A stretch of DNA of 64,000 nt, from positions 16,775,001 through 16,839,000 of the forward strand of contig NC_092566.1 of NCBI RefSeq assembly GCF_037975245.1. Reading direction: 5' to 3'. Below, piece by piece: positions 37,701 to 49,114 of this stretch. The notes under the pieces were generated by a model. That model had not been told where the DNA came from and did no database searches. It saw nothing but the letters and a program-made list of their open reading frames with translations. The stretch is from Apostichopus japonicus (lineage: Eukaryota; Echinodermata; Holothuroidea; Aspidochirotida; Stichopodidae). Each line of letters opens with the position of its first letter. Position 1 is the first letter of the stretch. A program made the position numbers and the translations under genes.

Positions 37701-40700
37701 GATTATCAGACATCAGGAATACTGACAAATCTAATTTGATACCTAGAAACAACAAGACTGCTATGGAGAATCAATGTCAGAATCAAGGCTGTTGCAATGA
37801 TTTCTTGTAAAAGAATCCAATCGGCTGTCAATTAACTGTGAGGGCGTTGTGGTGTGGTTAAGGCAGTGGACTTGTGATCCAAGGATTACAGGTTTGAGCC
37901 CTGGTCAGATCATTGCATAGTGTCCTTGGGCAAGGCGCTTTATCTCCATTGCCTCTCTTCACCCAGGTGTATAAATGAGGACTTGCGAGGTAACTTGTAA
38001 ATATAGCGCCTGTTTGTGGCTGCACCCCATGGGAAGTCCCCAAAAAAGTAATATGATGTACCTTTGAAGGATATCATCTTTTGTACGGTTGAGGATGATA
38101 CATTTGAGATTAAAGATGACAGAGAGGGGTAAATTTAAAAAATTCCTCTCTTTATACTCTAGAAAGTGTTAACATGAAGCAAACAGGATTCCATGGTTTG
38201 GATGTGATTTAGCCAAACACCCAGCTATTTTTTGAAATATTTGTATTAAGACAATAGGTGATGCTGTCATTAGTACACCGAGATGCAGTGCTAAAGGTAT
38301 CCTCCTTCATAACGAAACGAAAAGCAGCAGACCGAGCCATCATCATTTAGATTCTCCCAACTATTGATTCTTGCTGTCTGGGGGGATATGCAATTCAAAA
38401 GGGGCATCAGATTGTCAATCTGTGACCTGGTAGTGCCAAAAGGAGGTAGCAACTACGGTATATATCTTTGCTTCTCCTTTCATACTTTCAAGGCTAGTGA
38501 AAGATATGGTGACAAGGAGTACCCATGCAAGCACCAGTTCACATTAAAAACTTCTGACTAATGTTACTATATTTAGTATTTTCAAAACCCATCACCACTG
38601 CAGGATACAAACTTTGTAAAAAAACAAAGGATACCACAATTAAAATGTTAATAGTTATGTCATATTTAGACCCGTCCAATCGTGAATCGTGATGGGACAT
38701 TGAAATGGTGATACTGCAACCTCTCAAATGGAAATGCGATTTTTTTCTCCGCTGGTCTGTGAAGTTGCGGATCACAAGTAAATCTAACACAACAGATTAG
38801 ATTTTTAACTGAAATAAAAACTTACCTTACAAGCTGTCCTGAGACCCTCAAGTTCATCTTTACTGAGAATTTTGATTTGAGTGCTTCCTCTTATGTCCAT
38901 TTCACTTGCGGGATATCCTGTCAGAAGGGAAACAGGAAAGTCGATGGTTACAAAAATCTACTAACTCTTCAAACAATATACCCTACATAAGAGACTTGAA
39001 AGTTCAACGTAAATATCCACTTACGATCCCTCTGTGCAACGTTAAAGCAGACATGAAATGCATTGTAACAGGCCAGGCTCTTTTTTTATTCCTAAATTTT
39101 TTGCAAAAGCCTTTAATTGTCAACTGATACATCCAAGCTAACTTTTGTCTTTAACTCCATTAGGCAGGCTAGTCCTTTTAGCAGCTCTACAGTACCTACT
39201 ATATAAATTGTCATTTTTCAAACTGCTGACTGACTGTCAGTGCCATAGAGCCTTAACTGTGAAGTGACTTTACCATATATACTGTTCAAAACTCTCACAA
39301 GCCACACCTTGGCTAAGACCTTGTCACACTTTCTTTGTTGATTACTTACAGTACGGTATGGAAAGTCAAAAACCAGCTTTAAACGTATAAAGTATGATGC
39401 CAAATTACTCTACAAGACTAGTGTATACTTTCACCACATAAAAGGGAACCGATATCTCCCGAGGACAAAAGCATGTACACAGTATGAGGTGGAAACACCA
39501 AAAACATTTTGAAGCTCACCTTCTGGGTGATCGGCATAATCTGGTTTCTCAATACCTTCTGGAACAGTTCTTGTTGGACTCTGTGAAAGGCAGAATATTT
39601 AACATGCACAGTTAATATATCACATTGTGCTACTGTACAGGGCAGCATTGACCCATAATAGGTTGAAAGCATAAGTACAGTACGTCAAATCTGAATTTTC
39701 TGAGACTTTTCCTTTTTAAAATCTACGTATTCATGAGCTTTTTTCACCCAGAAAGGTTTATTCGAGTACCTAGACTGATATTCTCCTGCGATCAGTACAG
39801 TAAATGAATGAATGAAGGATAACACTCAAACACTGTCATGTCAGACAGTCAGAGGCTGCATTACTGTATGTTTGGACAGAACCATTACATGTAATAACAA
39901 TTCTCTTTGTACTTTTCAGCTATTTCCACAAAAGTAGCCATTGGAGTTTGATTATTTTTTAATCCACATTGGGTAAAAAATAAGTGACATAGGCCTATTG
40001 AACTTTTTTAGTGGAGATAATTGTTTGCAAATACTGCAGAGAGCCCAGGGTAAATATTGGATCACGTTTTGTGTATGCGTAGTTGAAACTCCAAAGTTCA
40101 AACAAGCCCATGTACCGTACAGTACATGCAGTAGTGAACTGTGTGGAACTTAGCTAGAGATGTGCAAACTGTAGTGGTACAGGGATTTTTGAAGAAGTGG
40201 TTAAATATTGGAATTGCACTGCAAGGTCAAGAAACTACAACAGAGTTGGCGAGTAGGGAAGTACAAGGGTGTATACAGGGGCTGGGGGTAAAAAATAGGT
40301 TGAAAGGGTAGGTCAGGCAAGAAGAGGGGTGGGCCACCCCTGTAAGGCACTGGGCCATCTGCGCTATATATTCTGTTGAACATTCACAAAGTATAGGCAG
40401 TGATATGATCGCATCTTTACAACTTAGCTAGTTAAGAAGGTCGTGCAATAAACGCAATTGGTGTTGGATTGGGATGCAATTTTTTTATGGGACCAAGCTC
40501 TTTGGGGACTTGCCTCCCTGGGATGCAACCTTTTTTTCTCCAGCAACATTACTAGACATACAAGCTTGTCTCTCATCAGACTGTCTCTATCATTAAACTG
40601 AAGAAGAAATGGACATTAAGGAGATCACCTTTAGGGATGAACCGGATATCCGGTCCAGCCGGACTATCCGATTATTCAATTCCGGTTCTGGTCGGATATT

Positions 40701-41912
40701 TTTCAAAACCTGGCCGAATCTTTTTCAAAATCTGGCCTGAGTTATTACTTAAAAAGGTGTTGGTATTAACTTAAATCAATATAAACTATTTCCAAAATTA
40801 ATAAAAACGTTTAAAGTAAGGAAAATTAGGTTTAACATGTTGAATTTAATTTTCTGAATGGTCTGACCCACTAAATGGGTCTTAATCTCACCTTCTTTAT
40901 AATATGCGTATACCTCACCTAACATTTACTCCTTGTTTCATACTTTTACTTCTTATTAATGATTTTTTGTGTAATGAAAAAATCCGGTTCCGGCCAGATT
41001 TTATCCGGCCGGATTTCATGTACTATCCGGCAAAATCCGGTTCCGGCCGGATCCAAAAATTTGGATCCGGTGCATCCCTTATCACCTTTAAATGAGGTCT
41101 TAACGGTCCCGAGAAGAAGTATCCTGGCCAGGTCTGTGCTGCTTCATTTTGTTCCTGTAGGATGTTTTTCATGCGTTCCTTCTTGTGAACCTGTTTGTGT
41201 TGCTTCCAACTGCCTTTGAAGCAATCCTTTTATGAAGTAAAATGAAAAATAAATTTCTGACACTGAAAGTAAAACATCTAATTTGCACTGTAACAAACAC
41301 TTGGCCTACCATAATGGCCTTAACCTACCTACAGTACTGTACGGCCGCTGTCATTGATAATATATATATAATAGTGTGGATTAAGGTAACTAGCCAAACA
41401 AGAAATAATAACAGAATATGTCTTAATTTGGCCATGGCTACTGTACTGTAGCCTTTGTAGGCCTTGCCTACACTGCTACAGTAACTTTAGTATATATTTT
41501 CAAAATGAAGCATGATTTTAGGCTCTATAGGCAACTAAGGTCTGGTGTGTTACCTTACTAATAATACTATTTATAAAAAATATTACTGTAGCTTACTAGC
41601 TACTAGTACCAGCCTCGTTTGGTAGACATAGGATATACTGTCGCAGCAGTTTAATCATTAACAACAGCAAATGTCGACTAAGGTTACACTTTACACTACA
41701 GTAGCCTTGGCCTACATGGATAGGCTTAGCAATAAGGAGCTATACTTAGGCTATGCAGTATGCATATCATCATCTTATGCTACCTCTTTACTTACCTGTT
41801 CACAGAAAAAGGAGCCCTCTATACCCAACTTTATGCAGGTGGGACATTGTAACTTTGCTTCTTTCGTACAGTTTACAGTTTCACATACACGCGCGATAGC
41901 TGAAGAAGACAT
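31747..41912 (-). CDS. METAP1: Methionine aminopeptidase 1, 10 exons, 391 aa
   Basis: Removes the initiator methionine from nascent proteins in the cytosol. Exons in transcript order: 41912-41796, 41226-41086, 39580-39520, 38917-38826, 37551-37400, 36383-36313, 35141-35010, 34148-34005, 32660-32595, 31946-31747; total 1176 nt. Human METAP1 is 386 aa. The N-terminus has the MYND-like zinc region (C10, C15, C23, C26, C37, C41, then HKQVH), used for ribosome association in this family. The catalytic pita-bread domain carries all five metal ligands: D213 and D224 (VDITVY...GYHGD), H287 (CGHGIH), E320 (FTIEPM) and E351 (SAQFEHT). Conserved blocks [15 protein letters not shown] and EGDIVNVDITVY are intact. 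The exon 2 donor (GTGATA, ending at 41085) is formed at the edge of a transposable-element insertion. Introns hold an AT-rich tandem array, a minisatellite of about 120 bp and a SINE. Confidence 0.96.
33180..33790. repeat. AT-rich tandem array of about 33-bp units in METAP1 intron 9-proximal intron
   Basis: Units such as TATAGCTACTTAACATTATA with TAACATATTATA recur roughly 15 times between exons 32660 and 34005, interrupted by about 90 bp of unrelated sequence at 33555-33645. Confidence 0.85.
35340..35815. repeat. Minisatellite of about 120 bp, three to four units, in METAP1
   Basis: GGGCATCGTGATGAAAATGT, then AAGTCCCATTGATTTGTCCA and CATATGATAGGGTGATATGA recur between exons 35141 and 36313. 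The overlapping minus-strand open frames with this sequence are by-products of the repeat. Confidence 0.85.
37841..38060 (+). repeat. tRNA-derived SINE in a METAP1 intron
   Basis: Head GTGGTGTGGTTAAGGCAGTG, then GACTTGTGATCC and GGTTTGAGCCCTGG resembles tRNA A and B boxes; body has CCTTGGGCAAGGCG and CTCCATTGCCTCTC, shared with the fragment at 1765-1850. Confidence 0.75.
40632..41080. mobile_element. hAT-like element at the METAP1 exon 2 splice donor
   Basis: Starts TAGGGATGAACCGGATAT and ends GGATCCGGTGCATCCCTT, with many CCGGAT-type inverted motifs near both ends. ATCACCTTTA stands at 40624-40633 and 41081-41090, consistent with an 8-bp target duplication (exact edges ambiguous by 2 bp). 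The right-hand copy overlaps the last bases of METAP1 exon 2 and its GT donor. Confidence 0.8.
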
Positions 41913-43803
41913 TTTTATAAAAGGACTGTTTCACGGGTCACGCAGGAATTGCAAAACAAACGAATGTGACTTACAGGCTATCTAGTTATGGAACGCCGAA
42001 ATCATCCCATCAGATGTAATATGTGGATAATTATGTCTAAAGTGTAGATTGAGAAGTTTAAGTGGATTGATCAGGATATCATAGTAGTTAATTAATGAAA
42101 TAAGTTAATGTGGATATTTAAGGAAGTGCAAGGGGTTATTTAGGGAAAATGAAGTGAATATTAAAGGAATTTAATGTGGAAATTTGATAGTGCTCATTTA
42201 AATTTATGTGGATATTTATGGTAGTTAATGCTGAAGTGGATGTTAAGGGAATTACCTGGATACAATAGGTAAGGAAGTTGAAGTGGATGTTGACATTAAC
42301 TTATGTGGATATGGAATATCGTAGAATTATAACATGGATATGTAAGAATCTTCAAGTGCATATTTTTAAAAGTTATCAAACTTGTCCCTCCAGCTATGAC
42401 TTCTATAACAATCACATGTCTAACTATAGTTAGTAAATGCATTTTGGTGGCGGTAAAATACAGTGAAACATGAGTGACTATTATTTGGCATTCTAGCAGA
42501 TTTGGGCAATAGAACTGATGAATTTTTTAGTCCTCAAAATTATCACTGCCAAGGTACCTAGCCAAATTGCCATTTGAAATTGGGCAGCTAGGATTCAGTG
42601 GCAGATCAAGAATTTCTCAGAAAGGGGGACTTGGAGATAAGAGACCTGGCGTTAACATTACTATTAAAACAGTGTTACCATTATTTGACTTTCTATCCTA
42701 TTTTGGGGCAAACTGCTGCCATGAAAGACTCTCCATATGAATACAGTACTGTACAGTAGGTACTGGAGCATTTGCCGGTGGGGTCAGAGATGTTCCTTTC
42801 ATTAAGTCGGTTGAAAGAACAAGACTGATGCATATATTAATCATAATGTCACAGCTGACAGCTTTATTGCATTTGACAATTGGCTGATGGCATGTTTGGT
42901 AATAAATTCTCTGTAAAAACATAGCGATGTATAAAATGACCCTTTCCTCAACTTATCATCATCACTTTTGGAAAAATGTATATAAGATTTTCTTAATTTT
43001 ACAAAACCAAAGTATTACATAAACAAAATCAAACATAATTGCAAGTTGTCCAAAAGATGGGCCAGTTCCACATTTTTGCTTTCAAAAGACACAAAGCAGT
43101 TACCAGAGGTGACAAGTTGAAAAAGTTACAAATTCACCAAAAGTGGTTCATTATGGGCAAATGGCATGAATACTTAATGTTATTGGCAGAGATGAACGCA
43201 GAGACGTGATTTGTAGCCACAAAACGACTAGTTGACTGAACTTTGTAGCGTTAAAAGAAGTACAAAACGACTCCAGAAGAGATTAAATAGTCAAACACAC
43301 AACTGTAGTTTACTTCAAAATCAATAAAAGTGTTTATTTAATCAATGCTTCTTATCGGGAGGTTTTCAGTGTTGGAAACATGCAGATCGAAAAAACATGA
43401 CAAAATATCAATATGATATTTCGCAATTGTACAGTAGCAAGTAAACAAAATTTCTCCTTATAGGTTAGAGGACTTGCTTACACTTGTATATATATACGAG
43501 TTAAACAGTTAAACAAAGTAGGTACATAAAAGATAACAAGAAAAACAGTCCAGGCAAAAGTGGACTTTACCAACAAATGTTAGTGGTCACAAAATTTCAG
43601 ATGAAATGATATAGAGTACGTTAATGAATAAGTGGAATCTACTTCAGCTGGAAGGCAATTATTTCATGATGCCAAGCAGCCACTAATGAATGGCTTGTAA
43701 ATTATGATTCATATCGGATGGCTCTCCAATTTACAGTTTCAACTCATTACAGCAAGAACAACTAGTCCAAATGGCATTTCTAAAAGTTGTACTGGATGAT
43801 TCC
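41913..43803. other. Region between METAP1 and GST-A, no gene seen
   Basis: Directly upstream of METAP1 (42060-42360) a degenerate AGTGGATATT / AAGGAATT-type motif recurs irregularly. The rest is AT-rich, with the 3' flank of GST-A at its right edge. Confidence 0.4.
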
Positions 43804-46800
43804 TCAGAACTTTGAAAATGGTCTTATTTTTATCCATTCTTTGATCTGTGAAACCTCTGCAATTCTTCTAGCATGGTCTCCTAGTCTTGGAAAACTGTCC
43901 TCTGCTTTGATGTTATGCAGTGTAGGTAAATAATCGTGGATATAATTCATAGCATGAATGTCTGCCAAGGAAATCTGATGAAAAAAATGAAAATGTGCAT
44001 TTTGTTTAATTTTACTGCAAGACACCCATTGTTAAAAATAAAATTCACTGAACAACATAGTCCATTTGTTTTCTTCTCACTCAATTATTCCATCAATATC
44101 TTATAAAATCCCTTATTTTTATCTTTAGCTAATAAATTACTTCACACCCCTCTGCCCCACCCCCCTTCCTTCCTTTTCTCCATACTTATCCCTTACCTCC
44201 ACCCCCTCCTCTCCTCTTCATCACACTTCCTATTTATTTTATCGTTACTTCTTTATATTAATAATTAATTACATTTTTTCCCCCATTATTAGCATGAAAG
44301 ACTAAGGCAACTCAAAAATTGTGCAAATTTATGCTAAATATTAACATTCTTTCCAATTATTCCACCTCTGGTCTGTCAACTAACAAACTATTGAGTTGTT
44401 TGACCAACCATGCCATGAGGTGGTATACAAGCCAGTCCCATCCTTTCCCAAATTCCACATCTTTTCCAACCTTTAAACAATTTTAAATGTACCTTGTCAC
44501 CCACAAGAAATCCTCTGCCTTCACTGTTTTCTTCCAGTAGTTGGTCCAGTCTTGCTAAAGCTTTTGGAATTAATTTCCCCTCATGGTGTTTTTGCAATTT
44601 ATTCTAAAATGGAAAAAGAAAAACGGTCTTAGTCGCACCAAAAGTGCCTCATACAATACACCATCGCCCATGGTACCTTCTCAACAAGTCAAAAAGTCAT
44701 CAAGGGTTCTGTTTTGCATTTTTTTGTCTGCTTGGACTTGGATTCTTGTAGCTCTTTCTTTATTTTTGGTAATTCATAAACCCGTAGTGAAATCTATCTA
44801 CCAATTAAAGAAACTTTGGCATTTGTTACTGATGAATGAAAATTTGAATCCCTACCTCTGATATGCAAAAGTTGCTGAAACTGCTTGTAAATGAGACTGT
44901 AATTGATAACAACCACAACATCTACAACAATACTGTACCAATCAAAAATACTGATTTGTTGAGAATATATTATCTCCAGGCAATAGTGAGGAATATCAAT
45001 ATTTATTTTCATGTATCTCTAAATTTTCCTATATACATGGATTCTTACCCTAACATCCAAATCTCTTATCATCCACCAGATATCCAGATCATGAAGACAA
45101 TCACCTATTGTTTCTACCACAGCATCAATCCTGCTAGCTTCCCAGTTATTACATCCATAGAAGCCTGGAATAAAAAAGAGAAGAAATTTCAGTCAATCTC
45201 ACGTGGATTAGTTAAATGGATTCATGGATATGCAAATTAGTCATGATATCAAAACAATAATACAGTAGGTGACATTTGCAGAATACACAGTAGATTATCC
45301 CTCAAAGAGAGTGAAATTATTGATAAGGGAGGATTAACCAGAGCTGTTGCCAAGGGAATATATATCGAACCAGAGGCATTCAGAGGCATATCCAGGATAT
45401 TTCAATTGGTGGGCAAGTGGGGAAGTGAGGGGGGGGAGGGACGGGGCTGGTGTTACATGATATCAAGTTACCGTCTCAGGCAAAGGAGCCTTATTTTGTA
45501 TATTAGATTTTGTTCATATTAGACATGTAATGCTGCTATGTATTATGCATAATCTATAAAACACTTTTGTAACACAGTATTTTTGTTTCATTTCTTTTAG
45601 ACAGAAAGTGATAGATTTTGCAAAAAGAATAAAAATATTAGATGAAGCTGATGGATGGAGGTGGGGGGGGGGGAGGTGCCTTTTGTGCCCCCAACTTGAA
45701 TTAGCAATGGGCATTAGAAAGCAGAAAAACCTGCCATCTGAGATATTCAGCTTCAAACCCATGATTGACTTTGACTATTAGTTGGCATAAGTTTCACAAT
45801 TTTAGCCATTTGTTTAAAAATGCAGGGGATTTGAAATGTATATACTTCTTAAAATCAATCACTTGCATTTTCCTTGAATTAATACAATTTGGCAAATAAT
45901 AAGATTCCATATATATTTTATTTGTAGCACACAGTGTTTGTATGTAATGAACAGTTTCCCAAATTACACTGATGTCTGACATTGTAGTATTCTTATGATG
46001 AATGTTTAAACAATTTTGTGTGAAGATTGTTTTTTCATACCTTCTGTTGTACTGTTGTACTGTGGTGTTCCTGTTGCATTCTTAAGTGTGTATCCCTCTT
46101 GTTTCCCAGCATATCTCTACAAATCCCAGTGTACATATCCCTGCACATCCCTCTGTATCCATGTTGCATGCTTCACATCCCTACAATTATCTGTGTACAT
46201 ATCCCTGTTGCATCCCTGGACATCTCTGTATATCCCTGTTGCATCTCTGTATATCCTTTCATTACACCCACCTAGTTCTCTTGCTATGTACCTGTTGATA
46301 GCCCCGCTCTGTGGGAGCTTCTTTCCATTGACCTCTAGAACAGGAAGGATACCTTGAGGTGCCACTGCAAGGAAGGAAGAGTAACAGCTTTTAATTAATC
46401 AGGAATAATCATAATAAATCATAAAGTCAATAGGGACAATGGGTCCATTTTAAGGAGAAACACTTGAGCCAACAACCATGTGAAATAGGCTTACAGACTT
46501 TTGGTTTCATAAGAAGGTGTATTATACCTAGTACTAGTAACTTCTACTACTAGGACACAGTTGGAAGTTGGTGGTATGCCTAGTCTTGAAGTTTGCCATC
46601 AAATGACTGAAGTTTCAAATGAGCTACTATTTGACTGCAAGTTCTGTAACTAGTTGACTGGCAAAGGCAACAAAGGTAGCCTAACTGAGGCTTTTACCAA
46701 TGTAGGCCTACACTCTTGATAATAAATAGGCCTAAGGCCAATATATTGTAGTTAGGCCATAGAAATTGAAGTAGGCCTAGTTCAATTTCTATGAGTTAGG

Positions 46801-46993
46801 CCTAGCCTAAGGTAGAATACCTACTGTGTTTAAATTCTGCCCAACGTTTCTGGTCAATTCTGAAATCTTCGAATTCAACTCCTGCAAGTTTAAACATCAT
46901 TCTGGAGGTTTCTGCACGACCTTTCAAATTAAAGTAGATTAATCTATAGATAGGGCCGGTGGAAGAGCTCGAAATGAGCCGCAAAGAATGCAT
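43804..46993 (-). CDS. Sigma-class glutathione S-transferase (GST-A), divergent copy, 219 aa
   Basis: Exons in transcript order: 46993-46825, 46364-46272, 45164-45049, 44603-44493, 43974-43804; 660 nt. Thioredoxin-like N-domain: IYRLIYFNLKGRAE with the catalytic-type tyrosine in IYF, LPVLEVNGKKL, and the glutathione-binding QSGAINRYIAREL. All-helical C-domain: FYGCNNWEA, KALARLDQLLEENSEGRGFLVGDK, ISLADIHAMNYI. The first ATG gives about 13 extra residues (MHSLRLISSSSTG) before the usual start. Intron phases (1, 1, 0, 0) match GST-B, C and D, so all four are paralogs. It is the most diverged member and the only one keeping the usual RGRAE motif. Function in conjugation or prostaglandin D synthesis is inferred from the family. 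Confidence 0.92.
46758..46793. repeat. Palindrome with perfect 13-bp stem in GST-A intron 1
   Basis: CATAGAAATTGAA, a 10-bp spacer (GTAGGCCTAG), then TTCAATTTCTATG. The same 11-bp stem core recurs upstream of GST-D. Confidence 0.85.
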
Positions 46994-48184
46994 TTTGCGA
47001 GATTTAATGTGTCGCTTATCTAATTTATACAGGAATCATGTAATGAAGGGTGCATGTAGCCTCAACAATTACTATAATGGTTTGCGCGTCAAGTTTATTG
47101 AGTTAGTCCAATTGGATATGTTCGCTCTAGATCAATAGTAAAATAGAAGATCAACCACAAAGTGACTAGGCCTATATAAAATATTTGAATATTTTGACAC
47201 CAGAATTGCAGTTTAGTTACTGAGCACCAAAGCCAACATGTCAGGCAAAAGGCCTACATCAGATTGTATTAGTATTTGCTAAATTATATGTTACATATAA
47301 TAGTGCCTTTCAATTTCCTGGCAAAATCAAAAGAATAGTTTAACGAAAAATTAATTTTGTCTCGTAAAATAGAAAATTAATGTAGGCTACAGGTTAGAAA
47401 AAAGATTAGAAAAAGAAAAGGTTAGAGAAAGGTTAGAAAAGCGTTTCATTGCATTTCAATAACCGTTTGCAAGGTATTTTCATGGTTAGTCGAATCACCA
47501 CGTAGAAAAACTTGTGATATGTATGATGGTCAGATACAATTTGTTTTTATTGTTCTTTATAATTAGAGTTGGTACGCCTGGTTCTAACTTACGCTACAGA
47601 GATTTTACGGCTTATATGCAATATGCTGCCATTACATATGTATGGTACCATGAAAACATGTACATCCCAGACTTAATATATTGAAAACTGGATTCGAAGT
47701 CTGAACGGGGGGGGGGGGGGGGGGGGAGGTTGGCTTAAGTTTTGGATCGGTTTTTTGACATCATACCAGACTTGTTTCCAGTTCACTTTTGATCAATAAG
47801 TCGAAACCTGAATATAGGCGTGACAATAGATTTAGTATCATTTTTATTGCTAACTAAACAAGCATTATACAACAAATTGTGATTTAAGTTGAATATAATT
47901 TGCACTGAGGGGAACTTTTTTTCTTTAAACAGTTATATAAACAATGATATTGGTACACAACATGCCTCAAACTAATAATAATTTTATTACCATGAAGGAG
48001 AGTTCCTGACATAGAAGATAACGGCATTTTTTTAAATCTTTCTAACAGACTTGATTTTGAAGAACGTGGCAAAATTGTGTACACAAGCAGTTCGCCTTTG
48101 AGTTTTCGGCACAGTCACTGAAGTTAATGAAGGTGGTTGTACACCTACTTGTTCTAAATGGTTTAACAGTAGGTTTGAAAATAT
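46994..48184. other. Region between GST-A and the duplicated block, no gene seen
   Basis: Includes short GGTTAGAAAA repeats near 47395-47445 and a poly(G) run of over 20 at about 47707. The GST-A promoter should lie at its left edge. Confidence 0.4.
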
Positions 48185-49114
48185 GCAAAGTTTATGTAAA
48201 ATTCTATTTTTCTTTGATTCAACAAGCAGTCAATATAACTCTAAAGTGGATACCAAATTACCCTTGTAATAATGAAACCCCAAATTTCAGTTCAATCTAT
48301 TCTTCTCAGAACTCGGCAACAAAGCAACAATAAAGAATACCAGACCAAATGACGGAATAACTTGAACCCAACCACAGTTTGCGTGTGACAAGTTCATTAT
48401 TAGAGAGTCAGCGTCAGCAAAACTGTGTTGTGGGCTCTCAATACTGTACAAAATCTGCATAATCACATTGCACGAGAAATCGCAGGTTGATGCCCTGTAA
48501 AGGAAAATCTGTTGGCACGTTTGTTTTCATCACGTAAGCTGTGAAAATACTCCAGAAAACGTATTTTTAGTTGGTTTAATCGTTTGGTGCGAGACTCCTC
48601 TCAAACAAAAACTATCTCGCCAAGGTCATTAAAAGGCTGTGTATAGTATAGGCCTACAGCTTCTGATGCCAAATTTTCATTTTAGCACTTGCGTCCAAGA
48701 AGGACCAGAAAATGCTTCACAAAGCTTTCTAACTGGTTTAGTCTTCTGGACCCATGCCGGGCCATAGTTGCCAATAAACTCATCAGGCGCTTTAACGGTG
48801 GACTTCACGCCACTTGCATGCAAACATGTAAATGCGTTGCGTGACTAAACTGGCGACACGTTTGGCACACTGAATATTGTTCTCATCTTACTAGGCTGAC
48901 TCCTGACACATCCCGGCCTTCGAGCCCCAATCTCAAACCGGTATTGGCCGCACTGCTAACGCAACATACTTTCGATTGATTCAGTGATTTTGATGATTTT
49001 AATGAGAAAACTAATTTAAGCGTAGTAATAAAAGCGACACAAACTAGGCCTTGCGAAGGAAAACACTGTGACTGCGTTATACAAGCTTGTAAATGATATT
49101 TCAATTCAAGCTTT

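Noticed and set aside
45031-45240. Plus-strand open frame of 125 codons over 44863-45240
   Set aside because: It is the antisense shadow of GST-A exon 3 and its introns.
47703-47730. Long poly(G) run as a special G-quadruplex regulator
   Set aside because: Similar G/C runs occur more than a dozen times in this window, mostly in MITE ends; nothing marks this one out.
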